This document shows, one piece after another, positions 28,021 to 38,600 of a stretch of DNA of 64,000 nucleotides. Where the stretch lies: contig CAVOGV010000053.1 of the NCBI GenBank assembly GCA_963695445.1, forward strand, positions 1 through 64,000. Reading direction: 5' to 3'. Numbering within the stretch: the stretch's first letter is position 1; each line of letters opens with the position of its first letter. Under the pieces are notes generated by a model. That model was not told the origin of the DNA and searched no databases. It saw only the letters and a list, made by a program, of their open reading frames with translations. Made by a program: the position numbers and the translations under genes. Source of the DNA: Thiohalocapsa sp963695445 (GTDB lineage Bacteria > Pseudomonadota > Gammaproteobacteria > Chromatiales > Chromatiaceae).

Positions 28021-28404
28021 GGGCGTACCTAGTTGGTCAAAAATTCGGGTAACTGATCGAGATTTGGGTGACGTTCTGCGGTGTCATCAGGCACGGGACG
28101 CACCGGGCGCGAACGCCAGTAGCCGGACAGCCGGACGACAGGCGGGCGCGGCGCGATCGCTCAAACGGCTTGGTTGTTAGCGAAGACGGGTCTACCATTG
28201 CGCCCGTTCACGCCGTACAGCCTGGCTCAGTAGGTCAGTTTCCACACCGGCCGCCATGTCCCAGGCAACGGTTTTTCGGTCGCAAGTGGCTGGGCAATTT
28301 ACCCGTCTCAGGTGCGCTCGTCCACTCTGCCGGGCAAGCGCCTGCAGATCACCGGGTTCTGGCCGCCGACGCGCCAACTCTAAACGCCATGAGACTACCT
28401 TAAG
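28021..28404. other. Divergent intergenic region of gltS and Anbu-like gene
   Basis: 384 bp between two divergent genes, so both promoters should lie here. I see no gene and no repeat. An AT-rich patch near 28030-28075 could hold the gltS promoter; no confident -35/-10 pair. Confidence 0.45.
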
Positions 28405-29177
28405 ATGACCTATTGCGTCGGACTGCTGCTCGACCAGGGCCTGGTGATGGCCTCCGATTCCCGCACCAACGCGGGTGTCGACTACATCTCCTCTTACAGC
28501 AAGCTGCATGTGTTTGAACCGGCGCCAGATCGGCTGTTCGTGCTGCTCGCGGCCGGCAGTCTGGCGACCACGCAGGAGGTCCTGCACCGCATCCAGCGCG
28601 ATCTTGACCAGGCCGTTAACCCGAATCCCAGCCCCTATCAGCAGGCGCCGGGGGCCACCCTGTTAAACGTCAACTATCTGTTCGAGGCCGCGACCTACAT
28701 CGGACAGGTGAGCCAGGCAGTGCAGAACGAACACGGCCGGTGCTGCGGCAGTCCGGCGTGAGTCCGGAGGCGAGCTTTATCCTGGGCGGGCAGATCGCGG
28801 GCCAACCTCAGGGGCTTTTTCTGGTGTATTCGCAGGGCAACGCCATCGCCGCCTCGGCGGAGACCGCCTATTTGCAGATTGGGGAGAGCAAGTTCGGCAA
28901 ACCGGTGCTGGATCGCATGACCTTTCCAGGCATGTCGCTGGAGGATGGCGCGCGGGCCTGCCTGGTCTCTCTGATCGGCACGGCAAGCTCCAACCTCACG
29001 GTCGGCCCGCCGTTCGAGGTCGCCATCTGCCCGCGGGACCAGATGACGCCGGCCTATCGGCTCAAGCTCGACGACGACTCACCGGAACTGCAGGGCATCA
29101 GCCAAAGCTGGAACGAGAGTCTGTCCCGCGCCTTTTACAGCCTGCCTCGGTTTGCCTGGGAGCAAAGCGAGGGCTAA
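28405..29177 (+). CDS. Proteasome-type peptidase (Anbu/COG3484), frameshifted
   Basis: About 257 codons, the family's usual length. The N-terminus MTYCVGLLLDQGLVMASDSRT places the nucleophile Thr at residue 2, as in Anbu and other proteasome beta-like subunits; further residues FVLLAAGSLATTQEV, ASFILGGQIAGQP and KPVLDRMTFPGMSLEDGARAC match the family. The frame changes near 28733 (GAACACGGCCGG), then continues to the stop. Anbu forms open-ring or helical self-compartmentalised peptidases. The usual operon partners (transglutaminase, alpha-E, ATP-grasp proteins) are not beside it, so it is a solitary copy here. Confidence 0.87.
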
Positions 29178-29212
29178 CCGAGGCCAGCGTCTCGCCGGCT
29201 CCATCTGCTTCA

Positions 29213-29662
29213 TCACGGATCTTCCGCGGGCTGCGGTTCGGGGTCGAGATAATCGGTTGCCGTTGGCGGTTCGGTGGTCGACGCCCGGTGATCGGTGAAG
29301 GCGCCGACGTCCTGCGCGAGGATTGCGGGTGCCGGGTCGGCAATGCCTTCCTCGATCTGCGCCAGTACGGATGGAAAGAACGGATTGCTGGCAATCCGAA
29401 ACAGTGAATCGAGATTGGCGATCAGCGCCCCCCGTTCCCCGCGGGCAGCGATGGCACCGAGGTTGGCGCCGAAGTCCTCGTCCGGGTTGGGCTCCAGCCC
29501 GTACAGCGCGTCGTCCATTGGGAACGGAATGGCAACATGGGAGAGGGAGAAGATCTGCAGCGGATAGCCAATTCCGAGCGGAACGATCTCTTCGGTTGTC
29601 TGGCCGGGGGCGATCGTCCGCGCGACGGTATCCTTGACCCCATCGTCCGCGCTGGCGATCAC
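29213..29662 (-). CDS. Unrecognised protein, possibly the C-terminal part of a hydrolase
   Basis: A 149-codon frame from GTG 29662 with protein-like composition: VPLGIGYPLQIFSLSHVA, DDALYGLEPNPDEDFG, RGERGALIANLDSLFRIASNP and a Pro-rich acidic tail. I suspect a truncated alpha/beta-hydrolase from the pattern GERGxLIxxLDSLxRxxSNPFFP, but I cannot confirm it. Upstream in the same frame a TAG (around 29728) cuts further protein-like sequence, so the gene may be an N-terminal truncation. Convergent with the Anbu-like gene. Confidence 0.45.
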   Translation of the reverse strand: MIASADDGVKDTVARTIAPGQTTEEIVPLGIGYPLQIFSLSHVAIPFPMDDALYGLEPNPDEDFGANLGAIAARGERGALIANLDSLFRIASNPFFPSVLAQIEEGIADPAPAILAQDVGAFTDHRASTTEPPTATDYLDPEPQPAEDP

Positions 29663-29829
29663 GGTAATGCGATAGCGCTGCGGGCGCGCGGTGCGTCTTG
29701 CCGCTGCTGTGACATCCGACTAAGGTACCGGGTTTTTGCTGAGCGGTCCCAGAACAGCAGCACCGCTTGCAGGTCACTCGATACGCCGCCTGAACCAATG
29801 AGCCCGCCAATGAGCCTGATGGAACTCGC

Positions 29830-31660
29830 ATGTCTCAAGACCTTTTGATTGTACTCGCCCTCCTGGCCGCGGCGATTGTGATGTTTGCGATCAACAAGCC
29901 GCGGGTCGACGCCGTCGGCCTGATCATGATCGTCGCGCTGCCCTTTACCGGGGTCATCAGCATGCAGGAGGCAATCGCGGGTTTCAGCAACTCCAACATC
30001 GTGCTGATTGCAGCGATGTTCGTCATCGGCGAAGCGCTGGCCCGAACCGGCGTCGCGCAGCGCATCGGCGATTGGCTTGCGATCCGAGGCGGCAGCAGTT
30101 CCTGGCGCCTGCTGACGCTGCTGATGCTCGCGGTCGGCGTGCTCGGGTCGGTGATGAGTTCGACCGGGGTCGTCGCCATCTTCATCCCGGTGGTGTTGCG
30201 CATTGCCAGTCGCACCGGCATCGCCCCGAGTCAGCTCATGATGCCGATGGCCTATGCCGCCCTGATCAGCGGCATGATGACCCTGGTGGCGACCTCGTCC
30301 AACCTGGTGATCAACTATGAGCTTGTTCGCTCGGGCAATGACGGTTTCAATTTCTTTGCGTTCACCCCCTTCGGCTTTCCTATCCTGCTGCTGGGTGTGG
30401 TCGTATATGCTGATTGCCCGGCGCTGGCTGCGGCCCCAGACGCCCGACGACGCCGCGGATCGGCTGCGGCCGAATCTGATGCACTGGGTCGAGCGCTATC
30501 GCCTGGCCGATCGTGAATATCGGGTGCGCATCAGGGCCGATTCCCCATTGGTTGGGGCATCGATCGGAGCGCTGGATCTGCCCGCCAAGATCGGCGCGCG
30601 AATCATCCTGATCGAACGCGGCGAGGGTCGTGCGCGACAACTGCTTCCGCGCACGCCCGATACCTGTCTGATGGTGGGAGACATCTTGTTGATTGACCTG
30701 GACGACGACCGAATCGACGTAGCCACGGTTGCCGAGCAGTATGCCGTCGATCTTATGCCTCGTTCTGGCACTTATTTCACCGACAAGGCCCGTTCGGTCG
30801 GCATGATGGAGATCATGATTCCGGACGCATCCGAATTCGTCGGCAAGACCCTGGCCGACGCCGAGGCCATGACGCAGTCCGACCTGACGGTGGTCGGGTT
30901 ACGTCGCGGGCGCAAAGCCCTGAAGCCTCGCCGCCTGCGTAAGAAGACCCTGCGCAGCGGCGATATCCTGTTGCTCGCCGGTCCTTGGAAGACGATTCGT
31001 CGACTGCAGAAGGCAGGGCACGAGCTGATTGTCTTGAATTTGCCCAAGGAGTACGACGAGATCGTGCCTGCCGCCGACAAGGCGCCCTATGCCCTGCTGA
31101 CGCTGGGCGTGGTGGTGGTCTTGATGGCGACCGGCATCGTGCCGAATGTGCAGGCGGCCTTGATCGGCTGTCTGATGATGGGGTTGTTTGGCTGTATCAG
31201 CCTCGATAAGGCGTATCGATCCATCCAATGGAAGTCCTTGCTCATGATTGTCGGCATGCTGCCCTTCGCCATTGCGCTGGATCGTACCGGCGGCGTGGAC
31301 TTGGCCGCGGAATCCTTGGTCGGCCTGATCGGCAACGCGAGCCCTCATGCGATTCTCGCCCTGCTGTTCGGAATTACGGTCTTGTTGGGCATGTTCATCG
31401 TCAACACCGCCAACGCCGTCTTGCTGATACCGATCGCGTTGGCGGTCGCTGAAGAGCTTGGCGCCTCCCCTTACCCCTTCGCGATGATCATCGCCCTGGC
31501 GGCATCCTGCGCCTTCATGACGCCGATCTCGCCGGTGAACACCTTGGTCATGACCGCCGGTAATTACAGCTTTACCGACTTCATTCGCATCGGTCTGCCC
31601 TTTACGCTGATCGTCATGGTGGTCAGCGTGTGGCTGGTGCCGCTGTTGTTGCCGCTTTAG
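29830..31660 (+). CDS. SLC13/DASS-type permease with RCK (TrkA-C) domains, frameshifted
   Basis: About 610 codons. Membrane blocks flank a soluble middle: N-terminal half with AINKPRVDAVGLIMIVALPF and SSTGVVAIFIPVVLRIA (the Na-binding type SSTGVVA motif), central TrkA-C-like domains (SPLVGASIGALDLPAKIGA; FVGKTLADAEAMTQSDL), and the second half ending TAMNTLVMTAGNYSF-like (ISPVNTLVMTAGNY) at the C-terminus. The family moves dicarboxylates, sulfate or similar anions with sodium. The frame changes near 30405 (GTCGTATATGC), where one base is missing. Two RCK domains suggest regulation by a small ligand. Substrate unassigned. Confidence 0.85.
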
Positions 31661-31670
31661 AAGTTTGGGC

Positions 31671-31757
31671 CTTGGTCATCATCGCGGCCACCGAGGGATG
31701 GTCCGCACAGCGGACCCTACCAAGAGCGCCGTGGCTGTAGGGTTCGCTGTGCGGACC
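31671..31757 (+). repeat. Dispersed intergenic repeat, family A, copy 2
   Basis: Matches 3762-3842: CTTGGTCATCATCGCGGCC, then a variable base, then GGTCCGCACAGCGGACC, and GCTGTGCGGACC at its end. Arms GTCCGCACA and TGTGCGGAC can pair. It begins 11 bp after the SLC13 stop, the same situation as copy 1 after the MipA gene. Confidence 0.75.
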
Positions 31758-31802
31758 TTCTCCGCCCGTCGACTGCCAATGGCCGAAACGATGATCAACG
31801 CC

Positions 31803-31834
31803 GAAGTTTGAAGTTCGAAGTTCGAAGTTTGAAG
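31803..31834 (+). repeat. Heptamer tandem repeat GAAGTTY
   Basis: Four full copies of GAAGTTT/GAAGTTC plus GAAG, directly before a palindromic stretch (31841-31866: arms TTCGGGAAC and GTTCCCGAA). Located between the convergent SLC13 and glycine-zipper genes. Could act as a weak transcription end for the latter. Confidence 0.75.
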
Positions 31835-31893
31835 GAACCGTTCGGGAACGGCTTGCGGTTCCCGAACCGGTCTGAGGCGTCGGCTCCCGCCGA

Positions 31894-32121
31894 TCAGTCG
31901 ATATTTCCCTTTTGATGCTGATCTAACAGGAAGCCGCCGAGGACGCCGGCGCCGGCGCCGATGGCTGCACCTCGGCCGGCGTTGCCGCTCAGCGATCCTA
32001 ACGCGGCGCCGGTTGCGGCGCCCATCATCGCCCCGCTGCCGGTGCGACTAGTCGTTGTGGTACCACAGCCGGAAGCGGTCACGGCAGCAATTAGGAGGAG
32101 AGGGATAGCAAGCTTATTCAT
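31894..32121 (-). CDS. Small glycine-zipper lipoprotein
   Basis: A 75-residue lipoprotein with signal and lipobox VTASGC, followed by a Gly-zipper helix of small residues (GAMMGAATGAALGS, NAGRGAAIGAGAGVLGG), like the OsmB/SlyB-type outer-membrane lipoproteins. ATG 32121 chosen because it gives a proper lipoprotein signal. Gly-zipper proteins insert in the outer membrane and are stress-related. Upstream is a Rap1a-like gene in the same direction, about 80 bp away. Confidence 0.82.
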   Translation of the reverse strand: MNKLAIPLLLIAAVTASGCGTTTTSRTGSGAMMGAATGAALGSLSGNAGRGAAIGAGAGVLGGFLLDQHQKGNID

Positions 32122-32199
32122 GGTTGGGTGTTCTCGTCGGAGGATTTGCGCGGTGCGCATGGTAATGAATGGTTGATGCCACGGACAAGGGTAGCGAAT

Positions 32200-32604
32200 C
32201 TATTTGCAAGGGTAAGCGGCCGCCAGCGCACGCACTAGACCGACGACCGGCAACTCGCCCATGCGTTCCGCATTGCCCGCGTTCTTCTTGGCCCAGGCCA
32301 GGAAGGCGGTGCGGCCATCTGCGATGGATGTGCCCTCGGGATAGCAGACGAGGCGCTTCATGTGCTTACGGTCGGACACGGCATCGTGGTACTGAACGGT
32401 TGCCTCGATGAAGGCGGTACAAGCGAGCTGCGCTGGGGCGTAATTGGGGTCGGTCTCGCTCGTTGAACAGATGGTGTAGAGGTCTTCGGTGGTGTCGAAG
32501 GCGAAATCAGCATCTTCCGTGGCGAACGCCGGCTGCGTCGTGCTTGCGATCAGCAAGGTGCCAGCGAGGATTGCGACGGATGGACGGCGAACGGGTGATG
32601 GCAT
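32200..32604 (-). CDS. Rap1a/Tai-like secreted small protein
   Basis: A 134-residue exported protein: signal peptide ending TQPAFATEDADFAFD, then a domain with CSTSETDPNY, CTAFIEATVQYHD, CYPEGTSIADGR and the closing AAAYPCK. This Cys pattern with a C-terminal Pro-Cys matches the Rap1a/Tai fold (immunity proteins of type VI secretion amidase effectors in Serratia). No type VI genes are nearby, so this may be a stand-alone relative with another role. ATG 32604 places the signal peptide correctly. Frame intact. Confidence 0.75.
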   Translation of the reverse strand: MPSPVRRPSVAILAGTLLIASTTQPAFATEDADFAFDTTEDLYTICSTSETDPNYAPAQLACTAFIEATVQYHDAVSDRKHMKRLVCYPEGTSIADGRTAFLAWAKKNAGNAERMGELPVVGLVRALAAAYPCK

Positions 32605-32810
32605 GAACACATTGAGATCCTTTGCTTGGAGGCGTGCCGTCGATCCTGCGCAAACTCGTACAGGATGTTCCGGCAATCGCCTGCGGTGAAAAAACCGCCT
32701 GGCGGACGGGTGCCTCGGCCCCGCTTAGGGATTTGACAGAAATCGCCTTAAGCAGCGCACCGCTCGAACGCTACGACGCGCTGGCTTTGTCAATCCGAGG
32801 CATTGCCTGG

Positions 32811-33336
32811 TTAGGCCGCGGGATTGGCGTCTGGAGTCACCTCTGGATGGGCCTCAATGAATGCCCGCAGGGTGTCTTCCTTGTCCTTTGTCAGAGACGT
32901 CTGCAGAATCTTGCCCTTGCCCTTGAACTCCGCGAGCCGCTCGATGACCTTATCCGGCGTGGACTTCTTGACCAGCACAAAGATTGCGGAACAGCCCGGC
33001 TTAAAGTGCTCGGCCAGATCCTTCATGAACTGATTGTTGATGCCGAGGTCGGTCATGGCACCGGACATGGCGCCAGCCCCGGCGCCGACCGCGGCGCCCA
33101 GCAGCGGATTCAGGAACACCATTCCGATCAGCATGCCCCAGAAGGTGCCGGACATCGGCCCCGGCCGCTGTCAAGTTGGTCGCCTGGTGCAGCTTGACCT
33201 TGCCCTTCTCGGTCTTGGTGACGATCACCACGTCTTCCATCTCGATCAAGTACTCCTTCTGCAGCTTGGCCAGCGCCGCGCGCATGTCGAAGGCCAGTTG
33301 CTCCTCGGGAAACGAAATCACGATCAAACTGCTCAT
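32811..33336 (-). CDS. DUF1269 domain membrane protein, frameshifted
   Basis: About 174 codons. N-terminal part (33336-33165): SSLIVISFPEEQLAFDMRAAL and DVVIVTKTEKGKVKLHQATN. After a frame change near 33160 come the Gly-rich helix MVFLNPLLGAAVGAGAGAMSGAM and the C-terminal domain SAIFVLVKKSTPDKVIERL and GKGKILQTSLTKDKED. This is the standard DUF1269 (glycine-rich inner-membrane anchor) organisation, function unknown. ATG 33336; upstream faces the AI-2E gene, so the 220 bp between should hold both promoters. Confidence 0.85.
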
Positions 33337-33557
33337 CGTAAAGAGTCCTCTGATGAAAGCGGATGCCGATAGTATGCGGATACGAGGACCTGCGTCGACA
33401 AATCTTGCGCCGCCGGGAGGGTCGAATCACTATGTCGCGCAAAGCACTCGCGACGGGCTCGGCCCAGGTTCCGCTGTCGACGGTCGACAGCGGCCGACAT
33501 GATACTGTCGAGGCGCGTTGACGAACAATTCGACGGACATACAATAGCAGCCTGCTT

Positions 33558-34649
33558 ATGGACGGAAACCAGCCAATGAAAGCGTTAAGTTCTTTCAGCG
33601 CCCCGGCGCGCGGCATGATCGTCGCCGCGGCTTTCGCGATCGTGATCATGGTGATGCAGGCAGCCTCACCGATCCTCTCGCCGATCCTATTGGCCATCTT
33701 TATCGCCATCGTCGCCACTCCGGCGTTGCGCTGGATGCGTCGCCGCGGGGTGCCGAAGTGGGGCGCGTTGGTGGTGATTGCCTTCATCTTGCTCGATGTC
33801 GGCAGCTTGCTGGCGCTGATATCCACCGGCGCGCTCGAAGGGTTTAGGGATAGCATGCCGACGTACCAGGAGCGATTTCTGCTGCTGAGCGAGGAGTGGG
33901 GCGGCTGGTTGGAGGCGGTCGGCATTGGGGGCTCGACCGATGCCGTGCCGGACTTAATGGACCCAAGTAAGGTCTCCGCCGCCGTCCGGTTGCTCCTGTC
34001 CAATGCCAGCGGCATTTTCGCGACCGGCCTGCTGGTGTTGCTCACGGTGATTTTCATCCTGCTCGAGGTGCCGGCGATCCCGGGCAAGCTGAAGGCGGCA
34101 TTCAACCTGACCGAGGCGGGCGATGCGCGACTGAAGCGGCTGTTGGACAATATCAACCGCTACATGTTGATCAAAACGATGACCAGCCTTGCCACCGCGG
34201 TCTGTGTCTGGCTGTTGCTCAAGTTCTTCGGTATCGACTTCGCCATCCTCTGGGCTGTGCTGGCGTTTTTCCTGAACTTTGTGCCCGTTGTCGGCAACAT
34301 TGTGATGATGATTCCAGCCGTGTTGCTCGCATTGATTCAAGTGGGCTTCTCCACCGCGCTGTTCGTCGCGGCAGGCTACCTGGTGATCAACACCCTGATC
34401 GGCAATGTCATCGAGCCCCGCGTCATGGGCAAGGGGCTTGGCATCTCCACGCTGGCTGTGTTCATCGCGCTGCTGTTCTGGGGCTGGTTGTTCGGCACCG
34501 TGGGCATGTTCCTAGCCGTACCACTGACCACGGCGCTGATCATTGCGCTGGATGCGAGCCCGCACACGCGTCCACTCGCGATCCTGATGGGGCCAAGCTT
34601 AGAGCCCGAGCCGGACGCCGCCGGCGAGCAACCCAAACTGGGTTCTTAG
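33558..34649 (+). CDS. AI-2E family (PerM-like) permease
   Basis: A 363-residue protein of the AI-2E/YdiK/PerM family: membrane helices at both ends, first ILSPILLAIFIAIVATPALRW with VPKWGALVVIAFI, then an amphipathic cytoplasmic or periplasmic helix region, and the conserved FLNFVPVVGNIVMMIPAVLL and VIEPRVMGKGLGISTLAVF motif. Some members export autoinducer-2; others are Na/H antiporters. The sequence alone does not tell. Start ATG 33558 is used; an inner ATG at 33576 is equally usable. Frame intact. It converges with TVP38 across a family B repeat. Confidence 0.88.
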   Translation: MDGNQPMKALSSFSAPARGMIVAAAFAIVIMVMQAASPILSPILLAIFIAIVATPALRWMRRRGVPKWGALVVIAFILLDVGSLLALISTGALEGFRDSMPTYQERFLLLSEEWGGWLEAVGIGGSTDAVPDLMDPSKVSAAVRLLLSNASGIFATGLLVLLTVIFILLEVPAIPGKLKAAFNLTEAGDARLKRLLDNINRYMLIKTMTSLATAVCVWLLLKFFGIDFAILWAVLAFFLNFVPVVGNIVMMIPAVLLALIQVGFSTALFVAAGYLVINTLIGNVIEPRVMGKGLGISTLAVFIALLFWGWLFGTVGMFLAVPLTTALIIALDASPHTRPLAILMGPSLEPEPDAAGEQPKLGS

Positions 34650-34699
34650 CCGAGGTCATGACGCCCATGATGCCCCTGTATGCCACGATTGCGTGGCGC

Positions 34700-34841
34700 C
34701 TCGATTGCTTTAGGGCATCAGATGTTTGTAGATGTGCCAAGTTTCACGGCGACAATGAGCTTGTCCTCCGAAGGGCCGACCGCTAAGGGCCTGGGGCCGA
34801 AATTGCGAAGTCGTGTTGTGCAGTGGCCCTGGGCCCTTGGC
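34700..34841 (+). repeat. Dispersed intergenic repeat, family B, copy 2
   Basis: Same landmarks as the copy at 24699: CTCGATTGCTTTAGGGCATCAG, GATGTTTGTAGATG, GCTTGTCCTCCGAAGGGCCG, AAGGGCCTGGGGCCGAAATTGC and GTGGCCCTGGGCCCTTGG. The two copies share most positions over about 140 bp. It sits between two convergent genes. Confidence 0.78.
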
Positions 34842-34909
34842 TTTCTATGCCAAAGAGCCCTTTGACGCCCGAGCTTGGCACGAGATCGGCGCTCGAAGGC
34901 TAGTCAAGT

Positions 34910-35590
34910 TCACCCGCTCGACGCCCGACGACCCCGAAGCCAGCGTACGAGTTTCTTGCCTATGAGCGGGAATAGGCCCAACAGGGCCAGAGACCCGATC
35001 AGGTCCGGCGTGAAGATGTCCGACAGGTTCTCGACCTCGGCGATTTGCGTGCCGGCGTTGGCATAGACCATGATACCCGCGAGCATGCCGAGCTGAGTCA
35101 CCCAATAGAAGGTGAAGAGTCGGATCGGGCTCAGACCCATGACCAGGTTGATGATGAAGAAGGGGATGACCGGCACCAGCCTGAGCGAGAATAGATAGAA
35201 CGCGCCATCTTTGGCGATGCCGGCATTGACGGCGGCGAGTCGCTCGCCGAAGCGACGTTGGATGCTGTCGTGAAAGATGAATCGCGACAGGAAAAAGGCC
35301 ACCGTCGCGGCCAGACTGGCCGCGAACGACGCCACCAGCACCCCTTTCCAGAATCCGAACAGGGCGCCAGCAATCACGGTCATTAGCGCCGCTATCGGCA
35401 AGAACAGCGTGAGGAAGGCGAACAACGCAAAGTAGGCGGCGATGACCAGCAGCGGTTGCCGCTGGTACAGGTCATCGAAGACCTCGCCGCTGGCGTAGAA
35501 GGCATCGAGCGTCAGGTGGTGGTGCAGCCCAAAGGCAAAAAATGCCAGCGCCAGCGCCGCAATCGGGATGAGTAGAAGAAGCCGCTTCAT
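34910..35590 (-). CDS. TVP38/TMEM64 (DedA superfamily) membrane protein
   Basis: A 226-residue protein with an N-terminal membrane helix and the VTT/SNARE-associated core: LFLPIAALMTVIAGALFGFW with LAATVAFFLSRFIF, then RLVPVIPFFIINLVMGLS and FYWVTQLGMLAGIMVYANAGTQIA. The family includes lipid scramblase-like and undecaprenyl-phosphate carrier-related proteins. It starts 32 bp after the stop of TamB on the same strand and is likely part of the TamA-TamB operon, which also serves outer-membrane lipid and protein supply; that link is inference. Confidence 0.88.
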   Translation of the reverse strand: MKRLLLLIPIAALALAFFAFGLHHHLTLDAFYASGEVFDDLYQRQPLLVIAAYFALFAFLTLFLPIAALMTVIAGALFGFWKGVLVASFAASLAATVAFFLSRFIFHDSIQRRFGERLAAVNAGIAKDGAFYLFSLRLVPVIPFFIINLVMGLSPIRLFTFYWVTQLGMLAGIMVYANAGTQIAEVENLSDIFTPDLIGSLALLGLFPLIGKKLVRWLRGRRASSG

Positions 35591-35622
35591 CGTGCGATGC
35601 CCTCGTGTTGTCGCTATCGATC

Positions 35623-38600
35623 TCAGTATTCACGCTCATAGGCGGCGCCCGCCCGCGTGCCGCCGGTGACGCCGACATCCGCCTCCAGCCGGATTCTCGG
35701 TGTCACCTCGATGCGCGCCACGCCCTGCGGTTCTCCGGTCCGCGTACCCTGGCGTGCTCCGAGATAGATGCGATCGGTGAGGTTGCGCCCGCCCTCGAGG
35801 ACGGGATCGCCGCGCTCATCGGTGCCGATCGACAGCCGATTCAACCCTAGGCCGGCGCGTGCACGTTCCAGCACCCCGAGCCCACCGCCCTCGCCGATGC
35901 CGGCGATCGACGCCGCGGCGAGCCCCAACCGGGTGGCCTGCAGCGGCGACAGACGCCCGCCGGCGACCCCGAACAGCAGCCGAGAAAGGACCTCGTCCTG
36001 GGGCATCTCGGGCTCGCCCCGCAGCGCGATGCGGGGTGCGCCGGCGGTGCCGAGCACGGACAGGATCGCTGTGATCCCTGCGACGTTGACCCGCGCCTCG
36101 AGGTCAAGCGTCGGGTCCAGCCCGGTCGCACCGTCGAATCCAAGCCGGCCTCTGGTGAAGCGCAGGGTCTGCCCGACCAGTTGGTACCGGCCTCGGATCA
36201 GATCCAGGCCGCCGTCGATGGCAGGGGCCGCCAGAGTTCCGCGCACGCGCAGGTCGCCGCCCAGTTCCGCGTCGACCCCGCGCCCCTGCACTTGGACCGC
36301 GCGCGGCGCGGACAGTAGCAGGTCGAGCCCGAGTTGTGGCTGCCAGGCCTGCTTGGACGGCGCGGATAGGGGATTGCCGCTGCGCCTCTGACCACGCTCG
36401 CGCACCTGCAAGGTGACGATGCCGGCGGGCAGGCGCTCCGGCAGTCGGATGTCGATGCGGCTGAACAAGACCTTGCCCGCCAGGGTCGGGCGCTCGGTCG
36501 ACGTGCCGTGCAGGCGCAGGTCGGCGTCCGCGTAGAGCTCCAGTTGGTCGGATTGGATTGGCCGGGCATTGCGCGCGGCCAGCCGCAGATCCACTGGCAA
36601 CCCAGGCGGCAGCCCCGGCACCAGCAGACCAATGCTGCCGACGACTGTGATGCTGCCGGATCCCGCCTGAGCGGTGAGCCGCTCGACGCGCAGGGAATCG
36701 CCGGCCAGCGCCAGCGTGCCGTCGATGTCGGTTAGCGCCAGACCCAGGGTCCGATCATGCAGGGCCGCCTTCGTCAGACGCAGGGTGCCATCGAGACGCG
36801 GCGCCGCGAAGGTGCCGGTGATGGCGGTGGCGAGCGTCGCCTGTCCGCTGAGCTGGCGTCCGCCCCCGGTCAGCAGCGGATCGAGCAGTGCGGTATCGAT
36901 CCGGCCGTCGGCCCGCAATGCGAGCCGACCCGGAGCAAACAGCGGGCCGCCGAGGTCGCCGAGCAGTCGCAGACGGCTCCGCGGCCCGGCCTCTGCGGTC
37001 GCGTCGATCTCCGTCCGGGACGGGCTGAGCGTCGCGGAGGCGTCGAATTGGACCGGCGGGATGCCTCGGCCGACGCCTTGGGTCAGGCGCAAGCCCTGTG
37101 TCTGGAGCCGCAGCGTGCCGGTTGGGGCGGTCAGCGTCCCGGTCAACCACGCTTGTCCATCAAGCCGGGTCAGGGCAGGATGGCCGGCGATCGTGCCGAC
37201 CGAGAGGCCGTCGATGCGCAGTGTTGCATCGGTTACGGCTGGCCCTGGGGGCTGGGTCGCCTCGGCGTTTAGCGCTAGCCTCTCGATTCGAACCTCGCTG
37301 GGCAGCAGTAATCCATCGCCGTCGGCCTCAATCAGCGCGACGCCCTGCTCGCTCAATCTCAGGCGTGCGCTCATGCGGCCCGCCAGATCCGTTGCGGCCA
37401 GATCGGTTGTCGAGGGCGCAACGCCGGCCAGCGAGAGCAATGGGGCGATATCGGCCAGGCGCTCGACCCGCAGGCTGAAGTCGCCCTGGGGCAGGCTCGC
37501 CCCGGAGCGAAGGCGCAGGTTACCGGCCGCAGCGACGCTGGCCCAGCGGCTGTCCCGCAGGACGAGGTTCAGGTCGCCGGACACCGAGCGCCCGGCCTTG
37601 AGGCTGATTGCGACCGGTTGTCCGGCCCAATCGCCGTTCAGGTCGAGCGAGGCGACGGGCTCCGCGAACCCCGCGGACCAGCGCCCAGATAGGCGTCCCG
37701 ACAACCGACCAGAGCCTGCGCCAGTCAGCCCCGCTTCCGCACCGAGGTCGGCGCTCAGATCGGGCGCCTCGGGCCGGCCCGTGATCAGACCCTGCGCCTG
37801 GGCTTGTCCGGACCAGCCGGGGGCCAGCAGGCCCAGATCAGACAGGTCCAGCGTCCAGGCCAGGTCAACGTCATCCTGCGCCGCGCGACCCTGAACCTCG
37901 GCCTGTAGCCCAGCACCATCGACCCGAGCCGATGCCACACGCCAGGCCTCGCCTTCGTGCTGCACGGACAGACCAAGCCGGGCGGTCGGGCCAAGCAATG
38001 CGGGTAGCGGCCCTGGTGCCTGAGTCAGCGCCAGATCGCCGGTTGCGTCCAGCCGGAGCGGGCCGTCCGCGGTGGCCGACAGATCGACGTGGGCGCTCCC
38101 GGCCAGGGCGACACCGGCCAGGGCACCGATGGGCGCGAGATCCGGCAGGTCGGCGGAAAGCCGCAGTCCAGTGGCGGACCCGGCATCCAGGTCGAGCAAC
38201 CCCTCGGCGCTGGCCTGGATCGGTTCGGCATCAACGGTGGCGTTGAAGGACAACGCGTCGCTCGGTCCTGCCGCGGTGGCATCGACGCGCCAAGCGCCGA
38301 GTTCCGCCGGCACCTGCACGCCGGCCCGCGCCGCCAGCATGGCGAGCAGCCCGCCTGGGGTCTCGGCGACCGCCAGGTCCAGCCTGTATTGTCCCAACAC
38401 GCGGGCAATGTCGAGTTGATAACGGTCGACCCGGTTGGTAACGCCAAGCGTCAGACTGGCTTCCAGATCGTCGAGGTCCCGGAGGCTGCCGCTACCCTCG
38501 ACTGCAAGCACGGGCGTACCCGGCAGCATCCCATCGAGATCCAGCGCATCAATGACCAGATGCCGCAACAGCACGGGCAGCGGCAGTTGCACGGGTTCCG

